Of a stretch of DNA of 64,000 bases, positions 61,699 through 64,000 are shown piece after piece. Position 1 is the stretch's first letter, and every line of letters begins with the position of its first letter. The notes beneath the pieces were generated by a model that was given only the letters and a program-made list of their open reading frames with translations, was not told the origin of the DNA and did no database searches. The DNA comes from WSZJ01 sp964590435 (GTDB lineage Bacteria > Planctomycetota > MHYJ01 > WSZJ01), in assembly GCA_964590435.1 (NCBI GenBank), contig CAZPWT010000033.1:7730-71729 (forward strand), read 5' to 3'. The translations under genes were made by a program, and so were the position numbers.

Positions 61699-62553
61699 TT
61701 ATCGGGGCACGATGACGTCAGACATCTTGAGGATGTGAAGACGGACTTTCTTGTCCTCCGCGGCCTTCTTGAGCTTCTTGATGTAATCCGCAAGTCCAGC
61801 TCGTACCACGACAGAGGTCGACCCGACATCGTGCATGAGGATAATGGCTCGTTGAAGTTTTCCGGTCGACTTAGCCTCGTCCATTTTCTTCAGTACCGCC
61901 TTTTCGGCATCGTCGAAATTTACCTGCACTTGCGCGCTCCAACTTTCCGCACCGCTGGTGCCGTCTCCAAGATAGTCCGTAAGTCCTTCGTCCTTCTCAG
62001 CTTGTGTGATTCCAGCGTCGTTTACCGACTTCGGCACCTCAACTTCTTTCTTCTCGCCGACGCCGTTGATTGCAGCGCTGTCAACGAACCCTCTGGCAAG
62101 ATCCTTAGCGAGCGTCGCCTCTCCACCGGGTGGCCTGATGAGCTTGGGCTCAATTCCGATGGCATCCTTGATGAGCTTCTTGATCTTCTTTAGCTTATCG
62201 GCGAATTCCTCCGTCAGAGCGTAGGAGAGATGGTGCTTTTCCGGATGAACTCCGTGGATTGCGACCTCGTGCCCCCCGTCCTTCATCGCCTTCAGGTTTG
62301 CTGCGCCGGTCTTTCCTTTGATTCTCGAAGTTTCCACGAAGAAGGTGCCACTGGCGCCGTTTTCGGAAAGGATCTTGCGAATCATGCTGGTCTGGTTCTG
62401 TTCGTCCTCCGGGGCGAGTCCATGGGGCCCATCGTCGAACGTGAGCGCCACTAGGACCTCCGGCATTGGCTCCTGCGGAGGCGGGGCCTGCGCCCAGAGC
62501 ACTGTGCTCAACTGAATGACCACGAAGCTAACCAAGGGCAAGAAACGGTTCAT
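61699..62553 (-). CDS. Polysaccharide deacetylase (NodB-type), exported
   Basis: A 284-residue metal-dependent deacetylase of the carbohydrate esterase 4 group, acting on N-acetyl sugars of peptidoglycan, chitin or exopolysaccharide. Signal peptide at about 1-21. Motif 1 is LTFDDGPHG (catalytic base and metal Asp), motif 2 lies in GHEVAIHGVHPEKHH, motif 3 RPPGGE, motif 5 ILMHDVG. Compared with NodB, motif 2 has more His and a longer gap. AGGAGGG precedes the ATG, and an insertion sequence ends 14 bp upstream of the start, so its native promoter has been displaced. Confidence 0.88.
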   Translation of the reverse strand: MNRFLPLVSFVVIQLSTVLWAQAPPPQEPMPEVLVALTFDDGPHGLAPEDEQNQTSMIRKILSENGASGTFFVETSRIKGKTGAANLKAMKDGGHEVAIHGVHPEKHHLSYALTEEFADKLKKIKKLIKDAIGIEPKLIRPPGGEATLAKDLARGFVDSAAINGVGEKKEVEVPKSVNDAGITQAEKDEGLTDYLGDGTSGAESWSAQVQVNFDDAEKAVLKKMDEAKSTGKLQRAIILMHDVGSTSVVVRAGLADYIKKLKKAAEDKKVRLHILKMSDVIVPR

Positions 62554-62567
62554 TCGTCCCTCCTATT

Positions 62568-62583
62568 GTGACCTCTTGCACTT
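62568..62583 (+). repeat. Left terminal inverted repeat of the IS
   Basis: GTGACCTCTTGCACTT, next to the transposase stop codon. Confidence 0.93.
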
Positions 62584-63891
62584 TCAAGCAACGGTGGCAA
62601 GGGCGACGGCGAGTCGTTCTTCGATTATCCGGGAGTCCTCCTTCGAGAGAGACAAGCAGGAAATCTGATGGCGCCAATCTGCGAGACGAAGGTCCAGCAA
62701 CATTGAATGAAGAGGCGGGAGTGTCTCCGCTCGCTGGTTCTTGGCGACTTGGATGTGAGCGACCTTGACGAGGGTCAGCATCAGCAGTGCGAAAGGAGCC
62801 TGTCGTTCCACGGATTTCGCTTTCCATCCGTGAACGCCTTCGAATCCCATGAATTGCTTGGCCTCGCGGAAGCACTCCTCGATTCCCCATCGGGCCGCGT
62901 AGAGCGTAGCGACATCTTCCGGGGACATCTCGATGTCGGTCGTGAAGAAGAAGTCGTCGGGTTGTTCGCCCTGCGGGTCCCGGACGATGACGATGCGCAG
63001 CGGTGTGCCCTTGGCCACGTGATACCAGAGGGAGACGAAGCTGTGGATGAGCCTCTGGCGTTTCCGGCCGTACTGAACAACGACAACGCGCCGGAAGGCG
63101 GCGTTCTGCGCGATGTCCGCGAGCGTGTCCAGGCGCCGCCCCTTCAAGCGCGGACGTCCTTTGCGGCCCTTGCGACTTCCTGCCGGGGGCAGCTCATTAA
63201 GTGCCGCATCGCGGCGAAGACGGGACACGAAATGCACGCGCTCGGGCAGGAGCCGGATGATTTCTCTCGAAGCAAAAGCCCCGTCGGCGACGACGCGGAT
63301 TTCTCTCCCAGGAATCCATTCCCGGACCTTACGGATTATCTCCAGCGCCAGTTCGAGCTTCGTCTTGAACACGAGGCCATCCTTGCAGTCGTCCTCCCTG
63401 CGGAACAGCACCGCGCCGATCGGCAGGGAGAGAACCCGGGTCGGCCAGAACGGAAGCCGAACCAGCAGGCAGGCAACCACCCAGTTGTGGGCCCAGTGAA
63501 CGACGTCGTGGGTGCGGGTGGACTTCGCCGCATCACGAAACCAACCTGCAAAAGCGATAGACCGGCCCCATCTCTGCGCCGTGGTGTCGTCCACCGCGAT
63601 CTCGAGAAGGCCCTTCGGACAGAGGACTGGAAGGAGGATCTGGACCAGGAGAACCCTCCAGACCTCATCCATACTCCAGGAGGCCTTGGAAAAGAAACGG
63701 TTGTAGGACGCGACGTGCTTTTGGGCACGCTCTCCGGCGCACGAGGTGACGTGCGTCAGGGTACGCCGGCCCAGACAGGTAACCCATCCCCAGGCGATGG
63801 CTGCGAAGGATTGCGCCGTCGGCTTGGAGAAGCAGCCGGAAAAACTAAGGATCAGCTGGCGAAAAGACGATATAGCGTCAGTAGGGAACAT
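62584..63891 (-). CDS. IS4-family DDE transposase
   Basis: A 435-residue transposase with an RNase H-like catalytic core. The acidic triad can be placed: Asp in LEIAVDDTTAQRWG, Asp in IRVVADGAFAS and Glu in WGIEECFREAKQFMGFEG, the last being the IS4-type signature. The reading frame is intact and full length, so the element may be active. Its stop codon directly abuts the left terminal repeat. The promoter would lie between the right end and 63891. The element is less GC-rich than the chromosomal genes upstream. Confidence 0.93.
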   Translation of the reverse strand: MFPTDAISSFRQLILSFSGCFSKPTAQSFAAIAWGWVTCLGRRTLTHVTSCAGERAQKHVASYNRFFSKASWSMDEVWRVLLVQILLPVLCPKGLLEIAVDDTTAQRWGRSIAFAGWFRDAAKSTRTHDVVHWAHNWVVACLLVRLPFWPTRVLSLPIGAVLFRREDDCKDGLVFKTKLELALEIIRKVREWIPGREIRVVADGAFASREIIRLLPERVHFVSRLRRDAALNELPPAGSRKGRKGRPRLKGRRLDTLADIAQNAAFRRVVVVQYGRKRQRLIHSFVSLWYHVAKGTPLRIVIVRDPQGEQPDDFFFTTDIEMSPEDVATLYAARWGIEECFREAKQFMGFEGVHGWKAKSVERQAPFALLMLTLVKVAHIQVAKNQRAETLPPLHSMLLDLRLADWRHQISCLSLSKEDSRIIEERLAVALATVA

Positions 63892-63984
63892 GACCGGCCT
63901 CCGTGTAGGGTGCCTCGCAACACCTTCATCGGCAGGCCGGTCGCTTTGTTTTGAGCCAAACTGGAGGCCTCGAAAGGCCTCAAG

Positions 63985-64000
63985 AAGTGCAAGAGGTCAC
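63985..64000 (-). repeat. Right terminal inverted repeat of the IS
   Basis: AAGTGCAAGAGGTCAC on the plus strand, the exact reverse complement of the left repeat. Confidence 0.93.

Larger units (their letters stand above)
62568..64000. mobile_element. Complete IS4-like insertion sequence, 1433 bp, ending at the window edge
   Basis: Bounded by perfect 16-bp terminal inverted repeats GTGACCTCTTGCACTT (62568-62583 and 63985-64000) and carrying one intact transposase. The right repeat ends on the last base of the window, so the target duplication cannot be checked. The left end lies 14 bp upstream of the deacetylase start, leaving its ribosome site intact. Confidence 0.93.

Overview
The window is GC-rich, densely packed bacterial chromosome on a contig of unknown affiliation. 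Several traits point to Planctomycetota or a PVC-like relative: several Ser/Thr kinases of different architecture, secretins preceded by TPR regions, a PilM-led inner-membrane cluster resembling the Akkermansia Amuc_1098-1102 locus, many unrecognised exported proteins and lipoproteins, and a TPR protein carrying RNA polymerase alpha C-terminal domains. This assignment is inference; no rRNA or tRNA gene was recognised.

Layout. 1-6.5 kb: end of a coiled-coil gene, uvrB, a GT-C type membrane glycosyltransferase, a frameshifted outer-membrane barrel, and a lectin-fold lipoprotein. 6.5-10.6 kb: a membrane protein, a Uma2-type gene, a ComEA-like/diguanylate cyclase operon, and an ORF6N gene beside two near-identical palindromes. 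10.7-16.1 kb: housekeeping genes (hydroxyacid dehydrogenase, recO, ndk), a half-length NFACT protein, a small zinc finger and an amidohydrolase. 16.2-24.4 kb: unknown exported proteins including an Asn-Pro repeat protein, a Ser/Thr kinase, an arrestin-fold protein, NrnA-like phosphoesterase and family 4 uracil-DNA glycosylase.

24.6-36.8 kb is the most distinctive block: a PilM-PilN-like fusion, a PilO-like protein, two paralogous PilP-position proteins, a TPR-secretin lipoprotein, a periplasmic TPR protein and a second TPR-secretin lipoprotein, all on one strand and cut by strong terminators and sigma70-like promoters into separate units. It reads as the trans-envelope part of a type IV pilus or secretion machine without its ATPases; a prepilin peptidase lies at 55.3 kb.

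36.8-46.2 kb: a PGRP amidase, a HAD hydrolase, a class III aminotransferase, an M48 lipoprotein protease and the conserved prkA-yeaH-spoVR stress set. 46.2-58.7 kb: a zinc-ribbon Ser/Thr kinase, der, a peptide ABC importer lacking ATPases, the TPR-alphaCTD protein, prepilin peptidase, an OmpA-like lipoprotein and a metallophosphoesterase. 58.7-64 kb: a kinase with an N-terminal cyclic-nucleotide-binding domain, then a lower-GC segment with a HEAT-like membrane protein and a polysaccharide deacetylase, and an insertion sequence whose 16-bp terminal repeat ends on the last base of the window.

Two start modes are visible. Many genes inside operons are coupled by ATGA overlaps or have a Shine-Dalgarno, whereas many first genes have a -10 hexamer 6-7 nt before the start codon, implying leaderless mRNAs. 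Intergenic spaces carry several unrelated short-word repeats, often with inverted arms.
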